A stretch of DNA of 64,000 nucleotides from NCBI RefSeq assembly GCF_003347495.1, contig NZ_QCXY01000002.1, positions 721,427-785,426 of the forward strand, given 5' to 3'. A program made the position numbers and the translations under genes. Within the stretch, counting starts at the first letter, position 1; each line of letters begins with the position of its first letter. The DNA comes from Pleomorphovibrio marinus. Its GTDB lineage: Bacteria > Bacteroidota > Bacteroidia > Cytophagales > Cyclobacteriaceae. Of this stretch, positions 8,477 through 16,738 are shown piece after piece. The notes under the pieces were generated by a model. It ran no database searches. It worked only from the letters and a program-made list of their open reading frames with translations, and was not told the origin of the DNA.

Positions 8477-9733
8477 TTAGTTATAATTGATGGTTTCCTC
8501 AAAGATATACTCATTCACTATGGCAACAGACCCCATCAAACCCACTTCTTTTCCTAATTTCGAAAGGTGGATCTCGGATTTCTCCCTGAGTTTTGCCATG
8601 CTGTAAATATTGAGGGCCTGCTGTATTGGAGTGGTAATGTATTGGTTGGCTTCTGCTATTGCTCCGCCCAAGATTATTAATTCAGGATTAAGCAGCTGGA
8701 TGAGAATGGCGATGCCCCGGCCCAGGTCAAGACCCACGTCCGACAAAATGCTTATGGCCCTTTGGTCACCTGCAATGGCTGCCTCCACTACCGTGGAAGG
8801 ATCCAGGTTTTGTCCATTTTCCTTGGCCATCCTAGCCAGAATGGATTCCTGATCCAAGGCAATCGCATCTTTAGCAAGCCTCACTACTGCGGTGCCGGAG
8901 GCTACGGATTCCAAACAGCCCCTTTTGCCACAAGAACAACTTATTTCTTTGCTATCGAAAAGAGGGGAATGACTGAATTCGCCTGCGAATCCGGAGTACC
9001 CCCGGTACAGCTTTTCGTCAATGATGATACCGAGCCCTATTCCCCAGTCCACAAATATCCCAAGCACATTCTTGAATTCCTTTTCTTGGCCAAAGCGGAA
9101 TTCTGCCAGCGTCTTGGCCCTAGCGTCGTTTTCTATAAATACCCGTCTCCCAAATTTCTTTTCCAATTGTTCCTTGAGGCTTTTTTTTCCTGGCTTAAGG
9201 TAGGTATGGTTTATTCCGGCTAAACCATCTACCAAACCGGGCATGGAAATCCCCACAGCTATCACTTTTTCCTCAGGAATACCTGACGCTTTTAGGCACT
9301 CTATGGCAAAAGTATGAATGGTATCTATGGTTTTGGCTTCATTGTTCAATGGAATCTTTTTGGTTTTTATCTCAGACACCCTTTGGTTCTTGGTGTTGTA
9401 AATCGCCACTCTGGTGAGATACTTGCTCAGGTCTACGGCCATGATGTAAAAAGAATCTGGGGCCAAGCCATAGAGATCCGGTTTACGTCCTCCCTGCGAT
9501 TGCCCCCTTCCTTCCTTAATCACAAGCTTTTCCTCCAATAGGTCTGCAAGCAATAAATTGGCGGTGGGCAAACTTATTCCCACCAGTTGGCAGATGTTAC
9601 TCGCGGTGTTGCTCCCTCCAATGTATAATTCCTTGATAATTTTGATCTTGTTGACGTAGTTTTTGATTTCAACTACTCCCTCTTTCTTTTCCAGTACTGA
9701 TATAGGGTTGATGAGATGCATGGCCTCTGGCAT
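8477..9733 (-). CDS. ROK-family transcriptional repressor (NagC/Mlc type)
   Basis: A 418-residue protein with an N-terminal winged helix-turn-helix (about residues 30-80: IIKELYIGGSNTASNICQ, then LPTANLLLADLLEEKLV) followed by a full ROK domain. The ROK part has the zinc-type cluster CSCGKRGCLE and the EFSHSPL segment typical of regulators that also bind a sugar ligand. A second in-frame ATG (MHLINPIS) four codons in is an alternative start. It is transcribed towards the NagB/PIG-L gene, 39 bases away, and diverges from the glycosylasparaginase gene. It most likely represses both directions until an amino sugar or its phosphate appears; the inducer is inferred. Confidence 0.88.
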   Translation of the reverse strand: MPEAMHLINPISVLEKKEGVVEIKNYVNKIKIIKELYIGGSNTASNICQLVGISLPTANLLLADLLEEKLVIKEGRGQSQGGRKPDLYGLAPDSFYIMAVDLSKYLTRVAIYNTKNQRVSEIKTKKIPLNNEAKTIDTIHTFAIECLKASGIPEEKVIAVGISMPGLVDGLAGINHTYLKPGKKSLKEQLEKKFGRRVFIENDARAKTLAEFRFGQEKEFKNVLGIFVDWGIGLGIIIDEKLYRGYSGFAGEFSHSPLFDSKEISCSCGKRGCLESVASGTAVVRLAKDAIALDQESILARMAKENGQNLDPSTVVEAAIAGDQRAISILSDVGLDLGRGIAILIQLLNPELIILGGAIAEANQYITTPIQQALNIYSMAKLREKSEIHLSKLGKEVGLMGSVAIVNEYIFEETINYN

Positions 9734-9883
9734 AGGGGTGCAAGTTAGTAAAATTTTTTATTAATTATCTAACACTTATTTAAAAATTTCTCTAAGGCGG
9801 ATACCTTTGTTTTTGTATTCGCCTTTTTACCATTCAAGATTAAGAGAAACCAAGGATATTTTCCGTAATTAAAATTTAAGATA

Positions 9884-9901
9884 TTTAGAAAATTATCTAA
9901 A
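9884..9901. promoter_or_regulatory. Candidate operator for the ROK repressor
   Basis: An 18-base near-palindrome, TTTAGA-AAATTA-TCTAAA, lies in the A/T-rich region between the divergent repressor and glycosylasparaginase genes. The half-site AATTATCTAA occurs again around 9763-9772 close to the repressor start. Two related sites flanking a divergent promoter region fit repressor control. The assignment is by position and symmetry only. Confidence 0.4.
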
Positions 9902-9978
9902 GGCAAATGATTATTAAAAAAAAATTATATTAGTTTGTCCTTGTAAATTGTAGTTTCCTCATATAATCCAAATCCGTA

Positions 9979-10956
9979 ATGAAAGGTAGAAGAAAATTTT
10001 TAAAAAAATCCCTGCTCAGCACCTCATTGTTGCTTCCCATCGCTTCCCACACCAAACCTATTTTTCGGGAGTACCCTGCAGGGGTCAAACCTATGATTCT
10101 CTCCACTTGGAACCATGGTATGCCTGCCAATGACAAAGCCTGGCAGGTCTTGTCGGAAACGGGGAACATTGTGGATGCAGTGGAGGAAGGAGTAAAGGTC
10201 ACCGAAATCGACCTGGATAACCTTTCCGTAGGATTGCAGGGATTGCCGGATAGGGAGGGCATCGTAACGCTTGATGCCTCCATCATGAAGGGAACTGGAG
10301 AATGCGGCTCTGTGGCATTTGTGAGGCAGGTAAAACACCCCATTACCTTAGCTCGAAAAGTCATGGAAAACACCCCACATGTAATGTTGGCAGGGGAGGG
10401 AGCAAGGCAGTTTGCAATCAAGGAGGGTATTCCTTTGGAGGAGGAAGTGCTGTCTCGGAAGGCGGAAAAAGCCTATCAAGAATGGAAAAAGAAAGCCAAT
10501 TATCAACCCATTATAAACATAGAAAACCACGATACCATTGGAATGATTGGTATCGATGCTGAAGGAAAGATGGCGGGTTCATGTACCACTAGTGGCTTGG
10601 CCTATAAAATGCACGGCAGGGTGGGGGACAGCCCTATTATTGGTGCAGGCCTATATGTGGACGATGAGGTGGGTGCCGCAACGGCCACAGGATTGGGAGA
10701 AGCGGTAATCCGCATCTGTGGTGCATTTCTTATTGTGGAATTGATGAGACAAGGATGGACCCCACAGGAAGCCTGCGAGGAGGCCGTAAGGAGAATGATC
10801 CAGAAACATCCGGACATTGCTGATATACAGGCTGGATTTTTGGCTATCAACAAGGAGGGTGAACATGGGGCCTACGCTGTGCAGCCTGGGTTTAATTATG
10901 CCAAACACAGCACCAACGAAAAAATATTGATTGATGCTAAAAGCAGCTTCAAATGA
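9979..10956 (+). CDS. N4-(beta-N-acetylglucosaminyl)-L-asparaginase (glycosylasparaginase), exported
   Basis: A 325-residue N-terminal nucleophile hydrolase of the aspartylglucosaminidase type. The protein starts with a Tat-like signal (RRKFLKKSLL...). The autoprocessing site is the HDT triad (ENHDTIGMIG), where Thr186 would become the N-terminal nucleophile after self-cleavage; the downstream GRVGDSPIIGAG and DDEVGAATATG blocks form the usual substrate site. It cleaves the GlcNAc-Asn bond left after deglycosylation and proteolysis of N-glycoproteins, releasing GlcNAc, aspartate and ammonia. It lies next to ROK and NagB genes, which suits GlcNAc use. The stop overlaps the start of the CutC gene by 4 bases, indicating translational coupling. 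Confidence 0.9.
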   Translation: MKGRRKFLKKSLLSTSLLLPIASHTKPIFREYPAGVKPMILSTWNHGMPANDKAWQVLSETGNIVDAVEEGVKVTEIDLDNLSVGLQGLPDREGIVTLDASIMKGTGECGSVAFVRQVKHPITLARKVMENTPHVMLAGEGARQFAIKEGIPLEEEVLSRKAEKAYQEWKKKANYQPIINIENHDTIGMIGIDAEGKMAGSCTTSGLAYKMHGRVGDSPIIGAGLYVDDEVGAATATGLGEAVIRICGAFLIVELMRQGWTPQEACEEAVRRMIQKHPDIADIQAGFLAINKEGEHGAYAVQPGFNYAKHSTNEKILIDAKSSFK

Positions 10957-11699
10957 GTAGAAAAATTATCATGGAGACGCCTGTTTATACCGCAGAGGCA
11001 GCGATAGCTGCCCAGGAGGCCGGGGTGGACAGGATTGAACTTTGTGCGGATTACGGGGAGGGGGGTACCACGCCTAGCCTTGGGCTTCTTACGGTATTGA
11101 AGAAAACCTTGCACATACCTATTTTTGTAATGGTTAGACCCAGGGGCGGGGATTTCATTTACAGTGAATTGGAGTTAAGAGTGATGAAAGAAGACCTTAC
11201 CTTGATGAAGGAAAAGGGTGCAGATGGATTTGTTTTCGGGGTGCTGAACCGGGATGGCAGAGTGAACATGGAAGTTTGTAAAGAGCTTGTGGGGCTTGCC
11301 GCGCCATTGCCCTGTACCTTTCACCGTGCCATAGATGTTTCCTTGGATATAGAAGAGGCACTTGAACAAGTTATAACCTGTGGATTCAAGAGGATTCTGA
11401 GTTCTGGTGGCAAGCAAACGGTAGGAGAGGGCATAACCAAACTTCTGAGCATGTATGAAAGGGCTGCGGACAGGATCCTCATAATGCCGGGTGGGGGAAT
11501 GGAACCGAAGTGGATTCCGGTCTTTCTCGAAAAAGGCAATCTCCGGGAGTTTCATGCCAGTTGCAAAAGTTGCAGACCCAGTAGTTCCGATTTTATACAC
11601 CCGGAAGTGAGGCTATCCACATCTGGGGAATTCGTCCCTCAGATTTGGACAGTGGACAAGCAGAAGGTCCATGCCTTTAAACACGCCCTTTATCAATAG
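10953..11699 (+). CDS. cutC: CutC-family TIM-barrel protein
   Basis: A 248-residue CutC protein with the family's conserved blocks: AGVDRIELCADYGEGGTTPS, VMVRPRGGDF, DGFVFGVLNRDG, TFHRAID and ILSSGG, then LIMPGGGM. CutC was once linked to copper homeostasis but its biochemical role is unsettled. It is translationally coupled to glycosylasparaginase (4-base overlap), an arrangement that argues for a role near amino-sugar or glycan metabolism here rather than copper; that is inference. No signal peptide is seen, so it is cytoplasmic. Confidence 0.9.
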   Translation: MSRKIIMETPVYTAEAAIAAQEAGVDRIELCADYGEGGTTPSLGLLTVLKKTLHIPIFVMVRPRGGDFIYSELELRVMKEDLTLMKEKGADGFVFGVLNRDGRVNMEVCKELVGLAAPLPCTFHRAIDVSLDIEEALEQVITCGFKRILSSGGKQTVGEGITKLLSMYERAADRILIMPGGGMEPKWIPVFLEKGNLREFHASCKSCRPSSSDFIHPEVRLSTSGEFVPQIWTVDKQKVHAFKHALYQ

Positions 11700-11756
11700 C
11701 CTATCCAATCTCTAAAATAAGTGGTTTATTGGTAGTAAAAGGATTAAATTCCTGTA

Positions 11757-11764
11757 TATTTTTG
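11757..11764 (+). promoter_or_regulatory. Candidate Bacteroidota -7 box upstream of the CBS gene
   Basis: TATTTTTG fits the Bacteroidota -7 consensus TAnnTTTG and lies 54 bases before the CBS start. No convincing -33 TTTG at the expected spacing was seen, so support is partial. Confidence 0.3.
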
Positions 11765-11818
11765 TTTTTTCCAATAAAAATCATTACATTTTTCATCCAA
11801 ACATAAACCCTATATACC

Positions 11819-12283
11819 ATGGTTAAAAGTTTCCAAGGGGTAAGAGAGGCCCCAGTTAAACATTCATCCGACCAAGCCATTCAGGTGAGGGATCACATGA
11901 CAACAAACCTAATCACCTTCCATCCAGAGGATACCATAGATCATGTAATCAATGTCTTGACGAAAAAAAAGATATCCGGTGCCCCGGTAGTGGATGCAGA
12001 AGGAATGCTGGTGGGTATGATTTCCGAGGGGGATTGCTTGAAGGAAATCATAAGGGGCCAATACAACAACACCCCAAACTTTCCGGCCCCTGTGTCGGAT
12101 TATATGACAAAAGAAGTCATCACTATGAGCCCGGAGCTGACGATTTTTGATGCTGCCCACCAGTTTTTGGAATTAAAAATCAGAAGGTTTCCCGTAATAA
12201 AAGATGGACAATTACTGGGACAGATCAGCGTGAGTGACATAGTGCGTGCTATCCCTTCTCTCAAGGCGTCCACCTGGAGATAA
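11819..12283 (+). CDS. CBS-domain pair protein
   Basis: A 154-residue stand-alone Bateman module. The first CBS motif covers roughly residues 25-80 (VRDHMTTNLITF, GAPVVDAEGMLVGMISEGD) and the second about 95-150 (VSDYMTKEVITM, RRFPVIKDGQLLGQISVSDIVRA). Such pairs bind adenosine nucleotides and act as energy sensors or as regulators of partners in trans. No catalytic domain is fused. The gene is monocistronic and convergent with the YdcF-like gene, so the context does not reveal a partner. Confidence 0.9.
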   Translation: MVKSFQGVREAPVKHSSDQAIQVRDHMTTNLITFHPEDTIDHVINVLTKKKISGAPVVDAEGMLVGMISEGDCLKEIIRGQYNNTPNFPAPVSDYMTKEVITMSPELTIFDAAHQFLELKIRRFPVIKDGQLLGQISVSDIVRAIPSLKASTWR

Positions 12284-12329
12284 GTATACGAATTTTTTGA
12301 TTGGCAATTGTTCAAAAAAAGTGGATGGG

Positions 12330-13100
12330 CTAGATATATCCCACAACGAGATATATCAATGTTCCCATCCACTCCTTGAATAGTTTGTGCCATAAGGCAA
12401 GAGCCGTAGGGCTTGGCTGCAAAATACCCTTAAGGTTCCAAATGCCGTCGCTCCCGTAATAGTCCACAGGAAATCCTTCCACCCTCATATTTACCTTCTC
12501 AAAACAACCCAAAGCCCTTTTCATATGGAAGGCTGAAGTGATGACAAGGTATTTTTTGGAAAGGTCATAGCCACGTTCCTCCAATGTTTGTTTAGCGAAC
12601 AGGGCGTTTTCCCGAGTATTCCTTGCCTTATCCTCTATATATAGGTGACCTGGATCCACCCCTGCCATTACCATAAATTCTGCCAGTAGCACTGCTTCTC
12701 TTTGGTCCCCCACGGTGGTGAGTCCCTGTCCCCCAGTGATGAGGATTTTGCCCAGCTTACCCTCCTTATAAAGCTGAACGGCATGAGTAGCCCGGTCCGC
12801 ACCCCTGTCGAAAAAAGTCCGGTCACCGGACACCTTATTTAAATTTGTCACCCCGGTAAGCACAATTCCCACTTCATGGTACTCCAAATCCGCAATCGGC
12901 ACCAAAGGCGTCTCATACCAATTCATCACATAATTGCAAATCGCTCCATTGGAGAAAAAAAACAAAAGGGCTAGCCCGAGGATCAACATCCTTTTGCCCA
13001 TGTCCCTTTTTACCCAAATAATCCCGGCAAGCAGCAGTAGCAGGCATACTGTATAGGGCATGAGTAAAAAGCTAAAGAATTGCGATAAATAATAGAACAT
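12330..13100 (-). CDS. YdcF/SanA-type DUF218 membrane protein
   Basis: A 256-residue protein with two N-terminal membrane helices (about residues 5-28 and 38-58) and a DUF218 domain facing the periplasm. Visible motifs are GIVLTGV, DRGADRATHAVQLYKEGK, ILITGGQG and the late LVITSAFHMKRA. Relatives (ElyC, SanA, YdcF) affect envelope integrity and peptidoglycan precursor metabolism; the enzymatic activity is unknown. It stands divergent to the Na/Pi symporter gene, with 148 bases between starts. Confidence 0.82.
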   Translation of the reverse strand: MFYYLSQFFSFLLMPYTVCLLLLLAGIIWVKRDMGKRMLILGLALLFFFSNGAICNYVMNWYETPLVPIADLEYHEVGIVLTGVTNLNKVSGDRTFFDRGADRATHAVQLYKEGKLGKILITGGQGLTTVGDQREAVLLAEFMVMAGVDPGHLYIEDKARNTRENALFAKQTLEERGYDLSKKYLVITSAFHMKRALGCFEKVNMRVEGFPVDYYGSDGIWNLKGILQPSPTALALWHKLFKEWMGTLIYLVVGYI

Positions 13101-13248
13101 CTTTTAAAGTTGGATTTTTTTTGTAAAATTCCTTATTCAAATGCTCAAATGAAAGTCTGGGATCTTTTTTTCAACTCTTTTATTTCAATTGCTGTAGGTA
13201 CAAAGGATTTGGATGTTAAATGGATGCAAGTAAGAATCAAAAGCTAGT

Positions 13249-14913
13249 ATGGAAGAAGTAAGTTTTGAATTTTGGAAATTCTTGGCCGGAATAGGGATTT
13301 TCCTTTGGGGAATGCAGCAATTGGAGCATTCCTTAAAGGAATTGGCCGGAAAATCATTTAAAAACCTCCTACATAAATTCACGGATAAACCCTGGAAAGG
13401 AATCCTGATTGGCACCCTTATCACGGCTATTTTACAAAGCTCCTCATTGGTGACCCTGATGGTGCTTGCCTTTTTAGGAGGTGGCATGATAAGTTTGGGT
13501 AATTCCCTGGGCGTGGTGCTAGGAGCAAACCTTGGCACCACCTTCACGGCATGGATCGTGGCTACCCTGGGATTCAAAGTGAGTGTGGCGGATTTTGCCT
13601 TTCCCTTTTTGGCCCTGGGTACATTTACTTACCTGTTTATTAATAGCCGTCCTGTGTTGAGAAATCTCGGTGTTTTTATGGTGGGGTTTGGGCTTTTGTT
13701 TTTGGGGCTGGATTTTATGAAAACTTCCATAGAGGACATGGCCGGGCAGGTGGAATTGAGTGAGTTTCTCAGCTACGGTCTTTGGGTTTTTCTATTGATT
13801 GGCATAGTAATTACGGCCTTGATCCAATCGAGTTCTGCCATGATTGTGATTGTGCTGAGTGCACTCAATGCAGAGGTTATTGGCATGACACATGCACTAG
13901 CGCTGATAATCGGGGCAAATATTGGAACCACCTTTACCCTGGTCATAGGGGCCTTAGGGGGCACTGCGGATAAAAAGCGGCTTTCCCTTGCCAACTTTAT
14001 CTTCAAAATTATAGCGGGGATCGCCACCTTTCTTTTGATCGATCAGATGATTTGGCTGGCCCTGGAATTTTTCAGAGTAAGCGACCCACTTATGGAGCTT
14101 GTACTGCTCAATACCCTCATCAATATCTTTGGCATTCTGCTATTTTACCCCTTTCTGGGTACCTTAGAAAAATGGCTTAAGAAAAGGTTTCTGACTTCCG
14201 AGCCTGCTGGGGTTTCCCGGTATATTAAAAATGTGGAACCCACCTTACCAGGTGTGGCATTGCTGGCTTTGGAAAAGGAAATTGGAGAGGTATATGCACA
14301 TACCTCCGAGTTTATTCAAAAGGTTTTGATAGGTACAGTCGCCACAAAACAGGAGCGTTCGGTGTGGAAAAGGTTGGTTTATCAGCCCAGGGACCTCATG
14401 AAGGATTATTTAAGCCTGAAACAATGGGAAGACGAAATCACAGCTTATACTATTCAATTGCAAGAAATTAAGCTAACACCAAGCGAGGCAGCGAAATTAA
14501 ATGACTTTATGGATGCACTAAGGACCCTGATTTATGCAGCAAAGGAGATCAAAGACATCATTCATAATATCCGGGAGATGGAAAACTCAGAGGAAGTCTT
14601 GGTAAAGCAACTGCTACTTGAATTGAGAAAAAGAACCAGGGAGTATTTTTCGGCCTTGAGTGAATACCTTGCACGGTACCCCGAGATGACCAAAATACCG
14701 AAACAGGTCAGAAAGTTCAATGTACGCTATAATAAGTTGATTGTTTCCCTGTATCAGGATCTGAAGGAGCAGAAAACAGATGTGCCTATCTCTACCCTTA
14801 CCAATGTCATCAAGCAGACCATTTCAGGACTAAGCTTGATTGGTGAGGCTGTGCAGCATTGGAAGAAAGTAGATGAAATCGAGCAGGATACAATCAGGCA
14901 TACAGAGTATTAA
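13249..14913 (+). CDS. Na/phosphate symporter (NptA-type) with PhoU-like C-terminus
   Basis: A 554-residue inner-membrane protein with about eight or nine hydrophobic segments in the first 330 residues and two inverted Na/Pi cotransporter repeats. Each repeat carries the diagnostic QSSS (ILQSSSLVT near 65; LIQSSSAMIV near 200) and a GANLGTT or GANIGTT motif. The C-terminal 200 residues are soluble and helical, resembling PhoU, which tunes phosphate transport. It imports phosphate with sodium, a fit with a marine habitat. No phosphate-regulon genes lie beside it. Confidence 0.92.
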   Translation: MEEVSFEFWKFLAGIGIFLWGMQQLEHSLKELAGKSFKNLLHKFTDKPWKGILIGTLITAILQSSSLVTLMVLAFLGGGMISLGNSLGVVLGANLGTTFTAWIVATLGFKVSVADFAFPFLALGTFTYLFINSRPVLRNLGVFMVGFGLLFLGLDFMKTSIEDMAGQVELSEFLSYGLWVFLLIGIVITALIQSSSAMIVIVLSALNAEVIGMTHALALIIGANIGTTFTLVIGALGGTADKKRLSLANFIFKIIAGIATFLLIDQMIWLALEFFRVSDPLMELVLLNTLINIFGILLFYPFLGTLEKWLKKRFLTSEPAGVSRYIKNVEPTLPGVALLALEKEIGEVYAHTSEFIQKVLIGTVATKQERSVWKRLVYQPRDLMKDYLSLKQWEDEITAYTIQLQEIKLTPSEAAKLNDFMDALRTLIYAAKEIKDIIHNIREMENSEEVLVKQLLLELRKRTREYFSALSEYLARYPEMTKIPKQVRKFNVRYNKLIVSLYQDLKEQKTDVPISTLTNVIKQTISGLSLIGEAVQHWKKVDEIEQDTIRHTEY

Positions 14914-15081
14914 AAAATTGGCATTTACAGAAAGGAAATGACATTTGGCTTTTCGTAGCCCTGCCCTTTTTTAGATGGCCGCAACAAATCCGCCATGCTT
15001 GTTGCCAGAAATTATTACTTGCCATTGGTAGTAAGGCGCTCAGGGTTGGCCGCTAAAAATCACTAATAACCCTTAAAAATA

Positions 15082-15115
15082 GAGGTCACTGAAAATAACA
15101 GTTTCCAGTGACCTC
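15082..15115 (-). terminator. Rho-independent terminator after the Usp gene
   Basis: A 10-bp stem (GAGGTCACTG / CAGTGACCTC) with a 14-base loop, followed on the minus strand by TATTTTTAA. It lies 18 bases past the Usp stop codon. Confidence 0.7.
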
Positions 15116-15133
15116 CCCAACTCCAATACATCT

Positions 15134-15964
15134 TTAGCGCTCGAATTTAACACTGAGCACAGGCACCTCTGTTTTGTACAAAACAGTTTCGGTGACCCCG
15201 ATTTGATAAGTCGAGTTGGTTTTTCTTGTATTTGAAGCCAACCCAATCAAGCCCGCTTTTTGGCTTTCTGCGAATGCCACAATTCCCTTTTCTGCCTCAT
15301 CATGGCTGAAAACATGTTTATGAATAACCAAATCTTCCTGTCCTGCTGCATAGGTGCGCATCAATTCTTCTGCTTTCAGGCTATCGGTAAACTTGGAAGG
15401 GGTATTGATGTAGAGAAAATGAACCGATGCACCCGCCAATTTGATCAAAGGCTTCATCCTAATGAAGGCAGGTTTACTTTCCTCATTGAAGAGTGCGGCA
15501 AAAACCATCTTTTTCATGGCTCTTCCGTCAACCACCTTTTTTACTGCCAGTACTGGGCAATCCGCATGCCTTAGGACTTTTTGCATGGTGGATCCAATAA
15601 ATTTTCCTTCCTCATGCCCGGCTCCGTAAGCACCAATTATTACCAGGTCCGCAGCCTGTTTATAGGCAGTGTCCACAATAACATTTGATGGGACACCTAC
15701 CTCAACTACACCCTCAACCGGGTTACCCGACACCTTGTGGTCCACGATGAAGGCATTGAGTTTGTCCTTGGCCTCTGCCAGTTTGTCCAGGATTTCCTGG
15801 TGTTTGCTTTTTTCCTTTTCCGGTAAGTTTTTCCAGTCTAAGGAACTGTTTATTGCATTTACGCATGTTATGGAGGCATCCCCCTTTGCGGCGATCTTCA
15901 CGGCGCTAAGGAAGGCATTTTCTGAATACTTGCTGAAATCTACGGGAACAACAATCCTTTTCAT
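15134..15964 (-). CDS. Universal stress protein, tandem UspA domains
   Basis: A 276-residue protein with two Usp domains in tandem. The first (about residues 1-145) starts RIVVPVDFSKYS and has an intact ATP-binding signature, G-x2-G-x9-G-S (GAYGAGHEEGKFIGST). The second (about 150-276) keeps the fold but its loop (GLASNTRKTNSTYQIG) is degenerate, so only the first half probably binds ATP. Usp proteins act in stress survival and energy limitation. Upstream, 166 bases separate the start from a hairpin repeat array that would be in its leader if transcription begins there. Confidence 0.9.
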   Translation of the reverse strand: MKRIVVPVDFSKYSENAFLSAVKIAAKGDASITCVNAINSSLDWKNLPEKEKSKHQEILDKLAEAKDKLNAFIVDHKVSGNPVEGVVEVGVPSNVIVDTAYKQAADLVIIGAYGAGHEEGKFIGSTMQKVLRHADCPVLAVKKVVDGRAMKKMVFAALFNEESKPAFIRMKPLIKLAGASVHFLYINTPSKFTDSLKAEELMRTYAAGQEDLVIHKHVFSHDEAEKGIVAFAESQKAGLIGLASNTRKTNSTYQIGVTETVLYKTEVPVLSVKFER

Positions 15965-16100
15965 GATATTTTGGTTTTATTATGTGAGATTAACTTCCTG
16001 TTGAATATGATCCTCAACGGTCTTTTATCCTTTAGTTGATACCACAAAGTAAACCAAGACATCCTACATAAACCCTGACAAAAATCAGTAAACAGGATGA

Positions 16101-16136
16101 TTATTTTCGTTCGAATGGGTTGCCAACTCCTTTCAT
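16101..16136 (-). other. Eleven-codon ORF directly after repeat array 2
   Basis: An ATG at the very end of the repeat array opens a short frame, MKGVGNPFERK then stop. Three other arrays end on the ATG of a real gene in the same way. This could be a leader peptide of usp, the remnant of a lost gene, or chance. The only evidence is its position. Confidence 0.25.
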
Positions 16137-16504
16137 ATGATTATAATTTGTTTTTTAAAGGCCATATGGAATCTCGCAGTCTATAATCATCCCAGTGTGT
16201 GACGTACTCGTCATGCCCTGACTGCCGTCAGGACAGGCTCGATTTCATCTGTTTATAATTTGTTTTTCAGCGGTCATATAGCCTGCCCCGAACTCGTTTC
16301 GGGGGAATGCCCTGGATAATCATCCCCATGTGTGAGAATTCTTTCTCATGGGCATTTCATATGTTTATAATTTCTTTTCAGCGGTCATATAGCCTGCCCC
16401 TGCCTGCCCCGAACTTGTTTCGGGGGAATCTCGCAACGATAATCATCCCAGTGTGTGACGTGCTCGTCATGCCCTGACTGCCGTCAGGACAGGCTCGATT
16501 TCAT
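16134..16504 (-). repeat. Modular hairpin repeat array 2 (A-B-A units)
   Basis: Three units read in the minus orientation: 16134-16245 (A), 16246-16357 (B) and 16358-16504 (A). The B unit and the last A unit carry an extra CCCCGAA/TTCGGGG hairpin. A units hold CCTGAC-TGCC-GTCAGG; the B unit holds GAGAATTC-TTTCTC inside AATGCCC/GGGCATT arms. The downstream end, in minus sense, is an A/T-rich TTATAAT block followed by ATG at 16136. It shares unit order and orientation with the arrays near 4.6 and 35 kb. The flanks (15965-16133 and 16505-16717) hold no recognised gene. Confidence 0.88.
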
Positions 16505-16717
16505 CCCTTTTTTTTTAACTCATTACCCTTTAAGTACATACACGATCTCGGAACTTAGTATTAGTTTCTTAAATGTCCTGATATTTTTGATTGCCCATTT
16601 TCCAGCTAATAGGAGGGAGAGGCTTCAAGGAAACCATAAGAATAGCTCGGGTAATAATTTTTTAGGTTTATAGGGTCAATAATTGTGATTTCGGAAGGAA
16701 TAAAAACCTTTTCCTTC

Positions 16718-16725
16718 TATTTTTG
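16718..16725 (+). promoter_or_regulatory. Candidate Bacteroidota -7 box upstream of the glycosyltransferase
   Basis: TATTTTTG matches TAnnTTTG and sits 13 bases before the ATG, which would give a very short leader. No clear -33 element was found. Confidence 0.3.
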
Positions 16726-16738
16726 CCTTTTGTGACTT

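Noticed and set aside
12284..12329. Terminator between the CBS and YdcF-like genes
   Set aside because: Only an A/T-rich TTTTTTGA/TTCAAAAAA pairing with no GC stem was seen.
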